Origin: UBA7803 sp041395905
GTDB taxonomy: Bacteria > Pseudomonadota > Gammaproteobacteria > Pseudomonadales > Azotimanducaceae
Direction of reading: 5' to 3'
NCBI GenBank assembly: GCA_041395905.1
Contig: JAWKZP010000008.1
Location: forward strand, 152,735-216,734
DNA: 64,000 nt
The translations under genes were made by a program, and so were the position numbers. The first letter of the stretch is position 1. Each line of letters begins with the position of its first letter. Below, piece after piece: positions 8,536 to 16,106 of the stretch. A model generated the notes under the pieces. That model was not told the DNA's origin and ran no database searches. It worked only from the letters and a program-made list of their open reading frames with translations.

Positions 8536-9015
8536 TCAGAGCGCCTGGAGAATCGCCTCGGCGCTGCTCACTTCGAATTTGCCGGGCGCCTCCACCGCCA
8601 GCTTCGTTACCACGCCGTCCTCGACGATCATGGCGAAACGCTGCGACCGCTTGCCCAGACCGAAGCCGCTGCCGTCCATCTCGAGACCCAGCGCCTTGGT
8701 GAAGGTACCGTTGCCATCGCCCACCATCACGATCTGCTCGGCGTTGTGATCCTTGCCCCAACTGTCCATGACGAACGCGTCGTTGACGGCCAGACAGACG
8801 ATGCTGTCCACACCTTTGGCCTTGATGGCGTCGGCATTGACGACGAAACCCGGCAGGTGGGCCTGCGAGCAGGTGGGGGTGTAGGCACCGGGAACGGCGA
8901 ACAGCACCACTTTCTTGCCGCCGAACAGCTCCGCCGTGGTCACGGGGGTGGGTCGTCCGTCCTTCATCACGTGCATGGTCGCTTCGGGTAGCTTGTCACC
9001 TTCTTTTATGGCCAT
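8536..9015 (-). CDS. Peroxiredoxin, Prx5 type
   Basis: A 159-residue thiol peroxidase. The peroxidatic Cys49 lies in PGAYTPTCSQAHLPGF, the Prx5 signature, preceded by KKVVLFA; NDAFVMDSWG and GDGNGTF are also typical. It reduces hydrogen peroxide and alkyl hydroperoxides using glutathione/glutaredoxin or thioredoxin. Length fits single-domain Prx5 enzymes; a second Prx5 homologue fused to glutaredoxin lies at 32060. The unknown membrane protein gene follows 9 bases downstream. Upstream 9016-9205 is a GC-rich divergent spacer. Confidence 0.93.
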   Translation of the reverse strand: MAIKEGDKLPEATMHVMKDGRPTPVTTAELFGGKKVVLFAVPGAYTPTCSQAHLPGFVVNADAIKAKGVDSIVCLAVNDAFVMDSWGKDHNAEQIVMVGDGNGTFTKALGLEMDGSGFGLGKRSQRFAMIVEDGVVTKLAVEAPGKFEVSSAEAILQAL

Positions 9016-9193
9016 GACTCATCCTCAGAGTGCGTTGCGGAGGGCGGAGTTTGGGGAAATCGCCGGCAGGGGTCAACGGCGGGCCGGGCGCGCGCCTTCG
9101 ATCGCGCTTCGGTCCGGCCGCGCGCGAGCGCGGATCGGGGTGTCGGACAGGGTTTCGCCAAACTGAGGCGGACGCCACGATCGCAAACGCCAA

Positions 9194-9223
9194 ACCTCGT
9201 ATAGAATGTCACCTATGCGAGGT
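9194..9223 (+). promoter_or_regulatory. Hairpin presenting the start codon of the AstE-like lipoprotein gene
   Basis: ACCTCGTATAG (9194-9204) pairs with CTATGCGAGGT (9213-9223) over 11 positions with one G-U pair. The loop AATGTCAC contains ATG 9206; a second in-frame ATG (9215) is in the right arm. No Shine-Dalgarno sequence precedes either ATG. This could be a translational control element or chance; TATAGAAT inside it also resembles a -10 box. Confidence 0.45.
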
Positions 9224-10651
9224 ATCTCGTACAGGACAAAGGACTTTCTGTGCCGGTGCGGGGCACTGATCGTGCTCGGCCTCAGTGCCTGCGCGCCACC
9301 GCCGGAGCAGGCGGCCACCGCCGAGACGGTGGCCGTCGAGCCGCTGCTGCCTGCGCCGCGCCCGCTCAGAGCGCCGCCAGCCGCGCGCCCGCAGCTCACC
9401 GTGCTGCCCGCGAGCGTGGCGGTGCCCGATCCGGAACCGGAGCTGCGCCTGCAGCCGGACCCATTCGACACCGAGGCCATGCTGACCGATCGGATCAGCA
9501 CGGTTTATCCCGCTGCCCCTGCCGCCCCGGCAGGCTCCAGCGAGGCGTCCGATCCTGCCGGGGCGGATCAGGACGGCCCCGCGGGCGAGGATCTCGCCAG
9601 CGCAGGCGATGCGGCGAAGGCACACAACTTCAGGCTGCTCGGCACCGAGATCCAGCCTGGAACCTTTCAGCAGCTCACCTGGACGTCGACGGAAGCGTTC
9701 ACCGGCACCAACATCGCCAGCGCCGTGCTGGTCGCTCACGGCACCGAGCCGGGACCCGTGCTGTGCCTCACGGCCGCGGTTCACGGCGACGAGCTCAACG
9801 GCATCGAAACGGTGCGCCGCGTCATGCACGGGCTCGATCCGGAGCGACTCAACGGCACCGTGGTCGGCGTGCCCATCGTCAATCTGCAGGGCTTCCATCG
9901 CAACTCCCGCTACCTGCCGGACCGTCGAGACCTGAATCGGTTCTTCCCGGGCAATCCGTCCGGCAGCTCGGCGTCGCGCATCGCCTACTCGCTGTTCACG
10001 CAGATCATCCGCCACTGCTCGGCGCTGGTGGACCTGCACACCGGCTCGTTCCACCGCACCAACCTGCCGCAGCTGCGCGGCAACCTGAACAATCCGGCGG
10101 TGGTGGAGATCACCCGGGGTTTCGGCTCCACCATCATCCTGCACAGCGTCGGCGCCAGCGGCACCCTGCGCAAGGCGGCTACCGACGCCGGCATTCCGGC
10201 GGTGATACTGGAAGCCGGCGGCCCGATGCAGGTTGAAGAAGATGCCGTCGAGCACGGCGTGAAAGGCATCTTCACGCTGCTCGACACCATGGGCATGTAC
10301 GACCGTCTGAGCCTCTGGGGCAACCCGGAGCCCGTCTACTACCAGTCGCGCTGGGTGCGTGCCGATCACGGCGGAATCCTCGCCAGCAAGGTGGACCTCG
10401 GCAAGCGCATCCAGCCGGGTGACCTGCTGGGCACGGTCACCGATCCGATCAGCAACGAGCAGAACGACGTGACCTCGCCGTATCGGGGCCGGGTCATCGG
10501 CATGGCCGTCGATCAGTTCGTGATGCCGGGCTACGCAGCCTTTCACATCGTGATGGAAGCCCCGGTGGACAAGGCGAAGACCGATTCTCCGGTGGACACC
10601 GAGCTCGACCACTCCGGCCTCGACCTGAGCGAGAGCGAACCCTCCGATTGA
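9206..10651 (+). CDS. Lipoprotein with succinylglutamate desuccinylase/aspartoacylase (M14-like) domain
   Basis: A 481-residue predicted lipoprotein. The n-region MSPMRGISYRTK is followed by a hydrophobic segment ending in lipobox LSAC. A Pro/Ala-rich low-complexity linker runs to about residue 140. The zinc carboxypeptidase-like domain then carries AVHGDELNG (His and Glu ligands), RDLNRFFPG and DLHTG (third ligand). PAVILEAGGP with a possible catalytic Glu lies near residue 335. The last 100 residues form a beta-rich domain typical of AstE/AspA proteins. The family deacylates N-acyl amino acids; here it would act in the periplasm on an unknown substrate. The acidic Asp/Ser/Glu tail is unusual. 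Confidence 0.8.
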   Translation: MSPMRGISYRTKDFLCRCGALIVLGLSACAPPPEQAATAETVAVEPLLPAPRPLRAPPAARPQLTVLPASVAVPDPEPELRLQPDPFDTEAMLTDRISTVYPAAPAAPAGSSEASDPAGADQDGPAGEDLASAGDAAKAHNFRLLGTEIQPGTFQQLTWTSTEAFTGTNIASAVLVAHGTEPGPVLCLTAAVHGDELNGIETVRRVMHGLDPERLNGTVVGVPIVNLQGFHRNSRYLPDRRDLNRFFPGNPSGSSASRIAYSLFTQIIRHCSALVDLHTGSFHRTNLPQLRGNLNNPAVVEITRGFGSTIILHSVGASGTLRKAATDAGIPAVILEAGGPMQVEEDAVEHGVKGIFTLLDTMGMYDRLSLWGNPEPVYYQSRWVRADHGGILASKVDLGKRIQPGDLLGTVTDPISNEQNDVTSPYRGRVIGMAVDQFVMPGYAAFHIVMEAPVDKAKTDSPVDTELDHSGLDLSESEPSD

Positions 10652-10689
10652 GGCTTTGCCACGGGGTCCTCGAGCCCGGCGTTCCAACT

Positions 10690-10728
10690 GAGACCCGATA
10701 CTGAAACCCGATACTGGGACCCCAGACT
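10690..10728 (+). repeat. Three tandem 13-bp units between convergent genes
   Basis: Units GAGACCCGATACT (10690-10702), GAAACCCGATACT (10703-10715) and the degenerate GGGACCCCAGACT (10716-10728) lie in the 110-base spacer between two convergent genes. Role unknown; the number of units may vary between strains. Confidence 0.75.
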
Positions 10729-10761
10729 GGAACCTGCTGCGGCCTGCGCGAACGCGGCCGC

Positions 10762-11421
10762 TCAGCGCCAGGCGAACTCCGGCTGCTCGAAGTGGGCGAC
10801 CCGGGTACTGCGGCCCAGCAGGCAGACCTCACGGAACTGGTAGATCAACGCCGCGGTCGGCGCCGCTATGTGATCGTCGCCGACGGGCATGCGCAGCACC
10901 GGGTGCTCGCCGTGGGGGGATGAATCCAGCTGCGGCGCGTCGGGCCGGAGAAACTCGGTGAGCGGAATGCGGTGAATGTACGCCACCTCGCCGGGGTTCG
11001 GGGTCGCCTCGAGCCCCGGACCGCCCCACACCACGATCGGCGTCATGACGAACCCGGAACGGGTCACGAAATCGTCGAGCCGCCCGAGGACGGCCGACTC
11101 GGCGAGGTCCACCGCTACCTCTTCGTGCATCTCGCGCAGCGCCGTCTCGACGGCCGTCTCGCCGGGATCCAGACGGCCACCCGGAAACGCCCACTGGCCA
11201 GGATGGCTGCGCAGGGCCAGGGAGCGTCGCGTCAGGATCAGGCCCGCCACGGGCTGCCAGCTGGCGTGGCGCGGCAATCCGGGCAGATCCGCGCCGAACG
11301 CCACGTCGGTGACGGTGATGGCGACTGCGGCGTGCCGGGCCGCTTCCACGTCAGCCACGATGGGATCGAACGCCGCCAGATTGGCGGAAATGGTCTGCCG
11401 CAGTTGCTCGTCGCAAATCAT
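10762..11421 (-). CDS. NUDIX hydrolase, CoA pyrophosphatase-like
   Basis: A 219-residue protein with an intact Nudix box at about residues 80-102: G, then GRLDPGE, then the helix TALREMHEEVAV with the REUxEExGU glutamates that bind magnesium. The preceding strand LILTRRSLALRSHPGQWAFPGG matches CoA-diphosphatase (NudL/YeaB-like) members, which cleave coenzyme A or acyl-CoA to 4'-phosphopantetheine and 3',5'-ADP. Assignment to that branch is from similarity of this stretch only. The C-terminal part has no recognised motif. It is convergent with the AstE-like gene and divergent from the EamA gene, 53 bases away. Confidence 0.85.
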   Translation of the reverse strand: MICDEQLRQTISANLAAFDPIVADVEAARHAAVAITVTDVAFGADLPGLPRHASWQPVAGLILTRRSLALRSHPGQWAFPGGRLDPGETAVETALREMHEEVAVDLAESAVLGRLDDFVTRSGFVMTPIVVWGGPGLEATPNPGEVAYIHRIPLTEFLRPDAPQLDSSPHGEHPVLRMPVGDDHIAAPTAALIYQFREVCLLGRSTRVAHFEQPEFAWR

Positions 11422-11474
11422 GCTCTAATCGTTCCCATGCCGGCACGCCCTGATCCGGCCCAGCCGCTGACCCC

Positions 11475-12380
11475 ATGATGACAGACGCTTCCCTACAGCA
11501 CGAGCCGGCAGTCGCCAGGGACGAACGCGCCGCCACGGTGGCGGCGCTGCTGGCCGTCGCCCTGTGGTCGACGGTGGCCACCGGCTTCAAGCTGGGGCTC
11601 GCCGTGCTGGAGCCGGTACAGCTGCTGCTGCTCGGCAGCACCTTCTCGGCGCTGCTGTTCGCGGGCGCCAGCAGCTTGCGCGGCGCCTGGCGGATAGACG
11701 CCCGCGGGCTGCGCCAGTGCGCCCTGCTGGGTGCTCTGAACCCGCTGTGCTACTACCTCGTGCTGTTCGAAGCCTACGACCGCCTGCCGGCACAGCTGGC
11801 GCAGCCGCTGAATTACACCTGGGCCATCACGCTGGCGCTGCTGGCCGTGCCGGTGCTGGGCCAGCGGCTGACCCGCCGCGCGCTCGGCGGGATCGTGCTC
11901 AGCTACGCGGGGGTGGTGATCCTGCTGTCACGCGGCCATTGGGGATTGCCGCCCGATACCGACTGGATCGGCGTGGCCCTGGCGCTCGGCAGCACCATCC
12001 TGTGGGCCGGCTACTGGCTGCTGAACACGCGCAGCACCGCACCCGCCCTCACCCTCATGACCTGGAGCTTCTGCCTGGCGTTGCCACCGCTGGCGCTGAT
12101 CTGCTGGCTGGGCCCGGGCTTCCCGGAACCGGGCTGGCCCGCGCTGGGCTACGCCGTCTGGGTGGGCGCGGTGGAGATGGGGATCACCTTTCTGCTCTGG
12201 CAGAGGGCGTTGCGGCTCACGGCCCACGCAGCGCGGATCGGCCAGCTGATCTTCCTGTCGCCGTTTCTGTCCCTGCTGCTGATCGGCGGCGTGCTCGGCG
12301 AGACCATCGAACCCAGCTCGGTCGCAGGTCTGGCCGTGATCGTCGGCGGTCTGCTGGTGGCACGGCGTCCCGGCCTGTGA
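11475..12380 (+). CDS. EamA family (DMT superfamily) transporter
   Basis: A 301-residue inner-membrane protein with two EamA repeats of five helices each. The first begins AATVAALLAVALWSTVATGFKLGL and includes NYTWAITLALLAVPVLGQRL; the second begins WIGVALALGSTILWAGYW and ends GLAVIVGGLLVARRPG. Repeat ends of the form P(V/L)(L/F)xxLLLIGGVLGE are typical. The family exports amino acids, nucleosides or other metabolites; substrate is not predictable here. The start is the first of two adjacent ATG codons. It is about 100 bases upstream of the PA2779-like gene, same strand. Confidence 0.88.
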   Translation: MMTDASLQHEPAVARDERAATVAALLAVALWSTVATGFKLGLAVLEPVQLLLLGSTFSALLFAGASSLRGAWRIDARGLRQCALLGALNPLCYYLVLFEAYDRLPAQLAQPLNYTWAITLALLAVPVLGQRLTRRALGGIVLSYAGVVILLSRGHWGLPPDTDWIGVALALGSTILWAGYWLLNTRSTAPALTLMTWSFCLALPPLALICWLGPGFPEPGWPALGYAVWVGAVEMGITFLLWQRALRLTAHAARIGQLIFLSPFLSLLLIGGVLGETIEPSSVAGLAVIVGGLLVARRPGL

Positions 12381-12481
12381 CGCCGTGCGCAATCGTGACC
12401 GCGCGAACCCGTGACGTGCACCTTACACCGCCGCGCCTGAACCGTTACCATCGACAGACAACGGAAGCAAAAAGAACTGCC

Positions 12482-12880
12482 ATGCAATACTCCCGATCCA
12501 AGTGTTCGCGCCGCCGCGGTCTGTTCGGCCTGCTGCCCGCTCTGATCATGGTTCTGGTCACTGCCAGCCCCGCTCAGGCCGGCGTCATCGGCACCGAGCA
12601 GGCCATCCAGCTGCATCAGCGGGCAGCGCACATTGAACAGCTTCAAAACTTTCTCGGCCGCGACGATGCCCGCGCTGCTCTCATGCGCATGGGCGTAGAT
12701 CCGGCCAGCGCTGCCGCCCGCGTCGAGCACCTGACTGCGGCCGAAGCCGCCGAGCTGGCCGGCCGCATCGACGAGTTGCCGGCCGGATCCCTCGGAATCT
12801 TCGAGGTCGCGGGCGTGGTGGTGCTGGTGCTGCTGCTGCTCGAAGTGCTCGGCGTCACCAACGTCTTCACCTCCATCTGA
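12482..12880 (+). CDS. PA2779-family small membrane protein
   Basis: A 132-residue protein. An Arg-rich n-region and hydrophobic core end in PAQA, a signal peptidase I site, followed by a helical periplasmic stretch (EQAIQLHQRAAHIEQLQNFL, RDDARAALMRMGVDPASAAARV). A single transmembrane helix near the C-terminus (IFEVAGVVVLVLLLLEVLGV) is followed by TNVFTSI. This layout and the start of the stretch match the uncharacterised PA2779 family of Pseudomonas and relatives. It overlaps the downstream C39-like peptidase gene (PA2778 family), its usual partner, suggesting one is processed by, or works with, the other. Function is unknown. Confidence 0.8.
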   Translation: MQYSRSKCSRRRGLFGLLPALIMVLVTASPAQAGVIGTEQAIQLHQRAAHIEQLQNFLGRDDARAALMRMGVDPASAAARVEHLTAAEAAELAGRIDELPAGSLGIFEVAGVVVLVLLLLEVLGVTNVFTSI

Positions 12881-13875
12881 AGCGACGGCGGCGCCAGAGG
12901 CGGGAGCGGCCACGAGCGCTCGCCGCAGCCTGCGCGCTGCTGTTCGCGGTCACCGGCTGCGCGAGCTGGCAGCCTCGCGAGCCGTTGCTGAGCGCCCCGG
13001 TGGAGCTCGCGGCGGTCCCCTTCTTTCCGCAGAGCACGGACCAGTGTGGGCCCTCAGCGCTCACTACGGTGCTGCAGGCGAGCGGGGTCGATGCGCCGTT
13101 CGATCAGGTCGCTGCAGCCATCTACCTGCCCGAGCGTCGCGGCAGCCTGCAGCTCGAACTCCTGTCAGCGGCCCGCGCCTACGGGCGCCTGCCGGTACAG
13201 CTCGATCCCGATCTGCCAGGCCTCGTGGCCCAGCTTCAGCTCGGTCGTCCCGTACTGGTGATGCAGAACCTCGGCATCCGGCTGTTGCCCCTGTGGCACT
13301 ACGCGGTAGTGGTGGGGTATCTGCCGGACGAGGACGCGCTCGTGCTGCGTTCCGGCCGCCGCGAGCGCCTGCTCGTGCCCCGCGCACGATTCGACCGGGC
13401 CTGGGCGCGCGCAGAGCGCTGGGCGCTGGTGCTGCTGGCCCCTGACCAACGCCCCACCGGAGTCGATGAGCAGGCCTACCTGGCAGAAGCCGCGGCCCTG
13501 GAAGCCACCGGTGAAATCGAGATCGCCGGGCAGGCCTACCGCGAGGCGCTGACGCAATGGCCGGACAGCCCGCTGGCGGCCCTCGGGCTGGCCAAGGTGT
13601 TGTATGCCGAAGGGCAGCTGCAGCAGGCCATTGGCCGCTACCGCGCGCTGCTGGCTGCCGACCCCAACAATCTGATTGCCCGCAACAACCTGGCGGACTC
13701 GCTGTTGAACCTGGGTTGCCCGGATGCGGCGCTGGCCGTGATCGATGCCGCGCCGCCGGGTACGGCGCAGCACCCGCTCTACGGCGCGCTCCAGGCTACC
13801 CGGGCCGAAGTGGCAGCGGCGCTCGGCGCGTCGGACGCATCTGCGGCGATCTGCCCTGTGCCATACGCGCCCTGA
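12877..13875 (+). CDS. PA2778-family C39-like cysteine peptidase with TPR repeats, apparent CTG start
   Basis: A 332-residue lipoprotein if started at CTG 12877, which overlaps the stop of the previous gene (CTGA). Downstream in-frame TTG 12985 would delete the signal peptide. The CTG start gives a very Arg-rich n-region, then ALAAACALLFAVTGC, a proper lipobox. The peptidase domain has catalytic Cys57 in STDQCGPSALTTV and His in LPLWHYAVVVGY. Residues about 185-290 form tetratricopeptide repeats (IEIAGQAYREALTQWPDSPLAALGLAKVL, QLQQAIGRYRALLAADP). The PA2779-like product just upstream is the expected partner; the substrate is unknown. No Shine-Dalgarno sequence is seen, so reinitiation is assumed. 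Confidence 0.8.
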   Translation: MKRRRRQRRERPRALAAACALLFAVTGCASWQPREPLLSAPVELAAVPFFPQSTDQCGPSALTTVLQASGVDAPFDQVAAAIYLPERRGSLQLELLSAARAYGRLPVQLDPDLPGLVAQLQLGRPVLVMQNLGIRLLPLWHYAVVVGYLPDEDALVLRSGRRERLLVPRARFDRAWARAERWALVLLAPDQRPTGVDEQAYLAEAAALEATGEIEIAGQAYREALTQWPDSPLAALGLAKVLYAEGQLQQAIGRYRALLAADPNNLIARNNLADSLLNLGCPDAALAVIDAAPPGTAQHPLYGALQATRAEVAAALGASDASAAICPVPYAP

Positions 13876-13946
13876 ACGGGCCGGACTTTCGGCCCCGGGG
13901 CCGTTTCAGGCACCATAGCGGCTGGCCAACGATCTGGAGCCGGACG

Positions 13947-14525
13947 ATGTTGCGACTGCTGCTGAGCATTCTTGCGTTGCTCACCGCCCACGGCTGCGTG
14001 CTGGCCGTGTCGGACCACGACGACCACCAGCCGAACCGGGCCGCCGATATCGAGCATGGCCAATATCTGGTGAGCCTGCTGGGTTGCGGACGCTGCCACA
14101 CTCAGGGTTATCTCACCGGCAACACGGCGACCGGCCCCTATCTGGCCGGCTCCACGTTGGGTATCGCCTGGACCGCCTACGACGACAGCGGTGAGCCGCC
14201 GGGTCTGGCGTTCCCGCCGAACCTTACGCCCGACCCGGACACCGGCCTGGGTGCCTGGAGCGAAGCCGAAATCATCCGCACGCTGCGAGCCGGCGTCGGC
14301 CGCGATGGTCATCAGCGGCTCCCGGTGATGCCCTGGGGCAACTACGCCGCTCTGACCGACGACGACGTGCGGGCAGTCGCCCGCTACCTGCAGAGCCTGA
14401 CGCCCGTGCGTCGACAGATCCCGGCCCGCACCGAACGCGGCGAGCACAGCGACTACCCGTTCGTTCGCTTCGGCGTGTACACGTTCGAACCCCGAGGCTC
14501 GGTAGAGCGGCGCGACATGCCCTGA
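13947..14525 (+). CDS. c-type cytochrome, monoheme
   Basis: A 192-residue exported protein. The signal MLRLLLSILALLTAHGC could be processed as a lipoprotein. One haem attachment site, CGRCH, lies at about residue 48, and MPWGNYAALTDDDVRAVARYLQSL near residue 130 supplies the likely Met ligand and C-terminal helix of a class I cytochrome c. This arrangement resembles small electron-transfer or dehydrogenase-linked cytochromes. GGAG precedes the ATG at suitable distance. No dehydrogenase partner is adjacent; the upstream gene is the C39-like peptidase and the downstream gene is convergent. Confidence 0.85.
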   Translation: MLRLLLSILALLTAHGCVLAVSDHDDHQPNRAADIEHGQYLVSLLGCGRCHTQGYLTGNTATGPYLAGSTLGIAWTAYDDSGEPPGLAFPPNLTPDPDTGLGAWSEAEIIRTLRAGVGRDGHQRLPVMPWGNYAALTDDDVRAVARYLQSLTPVRRQIPARTERGEHSDYPFVRFGVYTFEPRGSVERRDMP

Positions 14526-14554
14526 GCCCGGCTCCGGGTGCTGACCAGCGCGGA

Positions 14555-15343
14555 TCAGCGCCCCGTGAACGCGGGACGCCGCTTCTCGAGAAACGCCTGA
14601 ATGCCCTCTCTGCCGTCCTCGCTGACCGAAAGCTCCGCGATGGTGCGCGCCTCGAGCTCCATCTGAGATTCGAGCGTCTGCTCGAACGAGCCGTTGAGCA
14701 GCGTTTTCACGGCCCCGTAGGCGCGCGTCGGGCCGACGGCCAGCTGACGCGCGAGCTCGGTGGCGCGGGTGAGCGCCGCGCCGTCGTCCACCACCTCGTT
14801 GACGATGCCCCAGCTCAGGGCCTCCTCGGCATTCAAAACCCGGTTCGTCAGCATCAGCTCGCGGGTCCGGCGATCGCCGATCTTGCGCGGCATGAAGAAG
14901 GTCGAGCTGCCGTCGGGCGACAGCCCGGCGCGGGTATAGGCCATGGTGAACACGGCCGAGCGCGCCGCGACGGCGAGATCGCAGGCCATCACCAGGCTGA
15001 AGCCGGCACCGGCCGCCGTGCCGTTGACCGCGGCGATCACCGGCGCCGCGCTGCGGGCGAGCCGCGACAGGCCCATGTGCAGATCCCCGGCCATCTGTTT
15101 GAGCAGGCTGCGGGCACCCGCGCCCGCTGCAGCGAAGGCGCTGAGATCGCCACCAGCGCAGAACATGCGGCCGGCGCCGGTAAGCACCACGGCCCTGACC
15201 TCGGGATCGTCGTCCGAAAGCAGCGCCGCGCGCGAGAACTCCGCCGCGCATTCCGGGCTCATGGCATTGGCGGCTTCCGGCCGGTTGATGGTGATGGTGG
15301 CAACACCGTCGCTGACGTCGTAGCTGAGCGTCTCGAAGTCCAT
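14555..15343 (-). CDS. Enoyl-CoA hydratase/isomerase family protein
   Basis: A 262-residue crotonase-fold protein. It has INRPEAANAMSPE in the N-terminal region, GAGRMFCAGGDLSAF as the first oxyanion-hole segment, and APVIAAVNGTAAGAGFSLVMACDLAVA as the second with the conserved Gly pair. The residue following the DGSST segment, where hydratases often carry a catalytic Glu, is not clearly acidic, so isomerase or other crotonase activity is possible. The C-terminal EGIQAFLEKRRPAFTGR is typical. It lies 30 bases downstream of the TetR gene on the same strand and may share its promoter, fitting control of acyl-CoA degradation. Confidence 0.88.
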   Translation of the reverse strand: MDFETLSYDVSDGVATITINRPEAANAMSPECAAEFSRAALLSDDDPEVRAVVLTGAGRMFCAGGDLSAFAAAGAGARSLLKQMAGDLHMGLSRLARSAAPVIAAVNGTAAGAGFSLVMACDLAVAARSAVFTMAYTRAGLSPDGSSTFFMPRKIGDRRTRELMLTNRVLNAEEALSWGIVNEVVDDGAALTRATELARQLAVGPTRAYGAVKTLLNGSFEQTLESQMELEARTIAELSVSEDGREGIQAFLEKRRPAFTGR

Positions 15344-15373
15344 GCCGTCCTCTCGTGCTGGGCGTTGTGGCGT

Positions 15374-16012
15374 TCAGCCTTTTACCGCATTCCAGGCTGC
15401 GTCGGCAAACAGCTCCTTGAGCCGCGCCGGCGGCCGCTCGTACTGCCCTGACAGCCAGCGCCGCACGTATTCCTGGACGGGACCGCTGATCAGGGGCACA
15501 TAGGCCTCGAGCGGCAGGCGGCGCATGTCGCCGCCGGCAACGAACGGTGCGAACCAGCCGAACACCTCCGTCAGATAGGCGCGGTGGATCTCCTTGAGCC
15601 GGACGCGGGCCCCTTCGGAGAAGTCGATGTCGCGGGAATGCAGGTAGCTGGCCAGCTTGCGGTTGCGCATGCTCCAGTCACTGTAGAAACGCACCACGGC
15701 CTTCACGCTCTGCTCCGCGTCGCGGCAGGCGCGCAGCTTCCTGAGCATGCCGCGGTTGAACCGCTCGATGCCGTCGATGAACAGCTCTTCGGCAATGCCT
15801 TCCTTGCTGCCGAAGTGGTGGTAAAGACTGCCCACGCTGCAGCGCGCGCCGCGCTGAATATCGCCGATGGTCGTGCCATCGACGCCGAGGCGGTCGAAGC
15901 AGTCCAGCGCCGCGGCCAGCACGCTGGCGCGCCTGGCCAGCGAGCCCGCTCTGGAAGTGGCTCGCGCGGCGGCGGCGGCAGCACCCCTGCCTCTGACTTT
16001 CTCCCTCACCAT
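15374..16012 (-). CDS. TetR family transcriptional regulator
   Basis: A 212-residue regulator. After an Ala/Arg-rich N-terminal tail, the helix-turn-helix is at about residues 28-75: ALDCFDRLGVDGTTIGDIQRGARCSVGSLYHHFGSKEGI, where the second half is the recognition helix and the LYHHFGSKE signature. The remaining helices form the ligand domain. It is divergent from a two-subunit acyl-CoA dehydrogenase, with a strong palindrome in the spacer (16025-16043), so it likely represses that operon and itself until an acyl-CoA ligand binds. The ligand is inferred from the neighbours, not visible in the sequence. Confidence 0.9.
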   Translation of the reverse strand: MVREKVRGRGAAAAAARATSRAGSLARRASVLAAALDCFDRLGVDGTTIGDIQRGARCSVGSLYHHFGSKEGIAEELFIDGIERFNRGMLRKLRACRDAEQSVKAVVRFYSDWSMRNRKLASYLHSRDIDFSEGARVRLKEIHRAYLTEVFGWFAPFVAGGDMRRLPLEAYVPLISGPVQEYVRRWLSGQYERPPARLKELFADAAWNAVKG

Positions 16013-16024
16013 GTGCGCATGCTA

Positions 16025-16043
16025 ACTAGAATCTCATTCTAGT
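16025..16043. promoter_or_regulatory. Palindromic operator for the divergent TetR regulator
   Basis: ACTAGAAT-CTC-ATTCTAGT is a perfect inverted repeat with 8-base arms and a 3-base centre in the 94-base spacer between the TetR gene and the acyl-CoA dehydrogenase genes. An imperfect extra half-site, GGTTCTAAT, follows at 16048-16056. Such palindromes in divergent spacers are the usual binding sites for TetR proteins. Confidence 0.85.
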
Positions 16044-16106
16044 AAAAGGTTCTAATCTGCAGTAAGCTCCGGGCCGTTTTTCGAGCAACCCAGACAGCGA
16101 GGCAGT

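Noticed and set aside
8536..9015. Treating this Prx5 gene as a domain of a split Prx-Grx protein
   Set aside because: The gene has its own start and stop and the next gene is a membrane protein, not a glutaredoxin.
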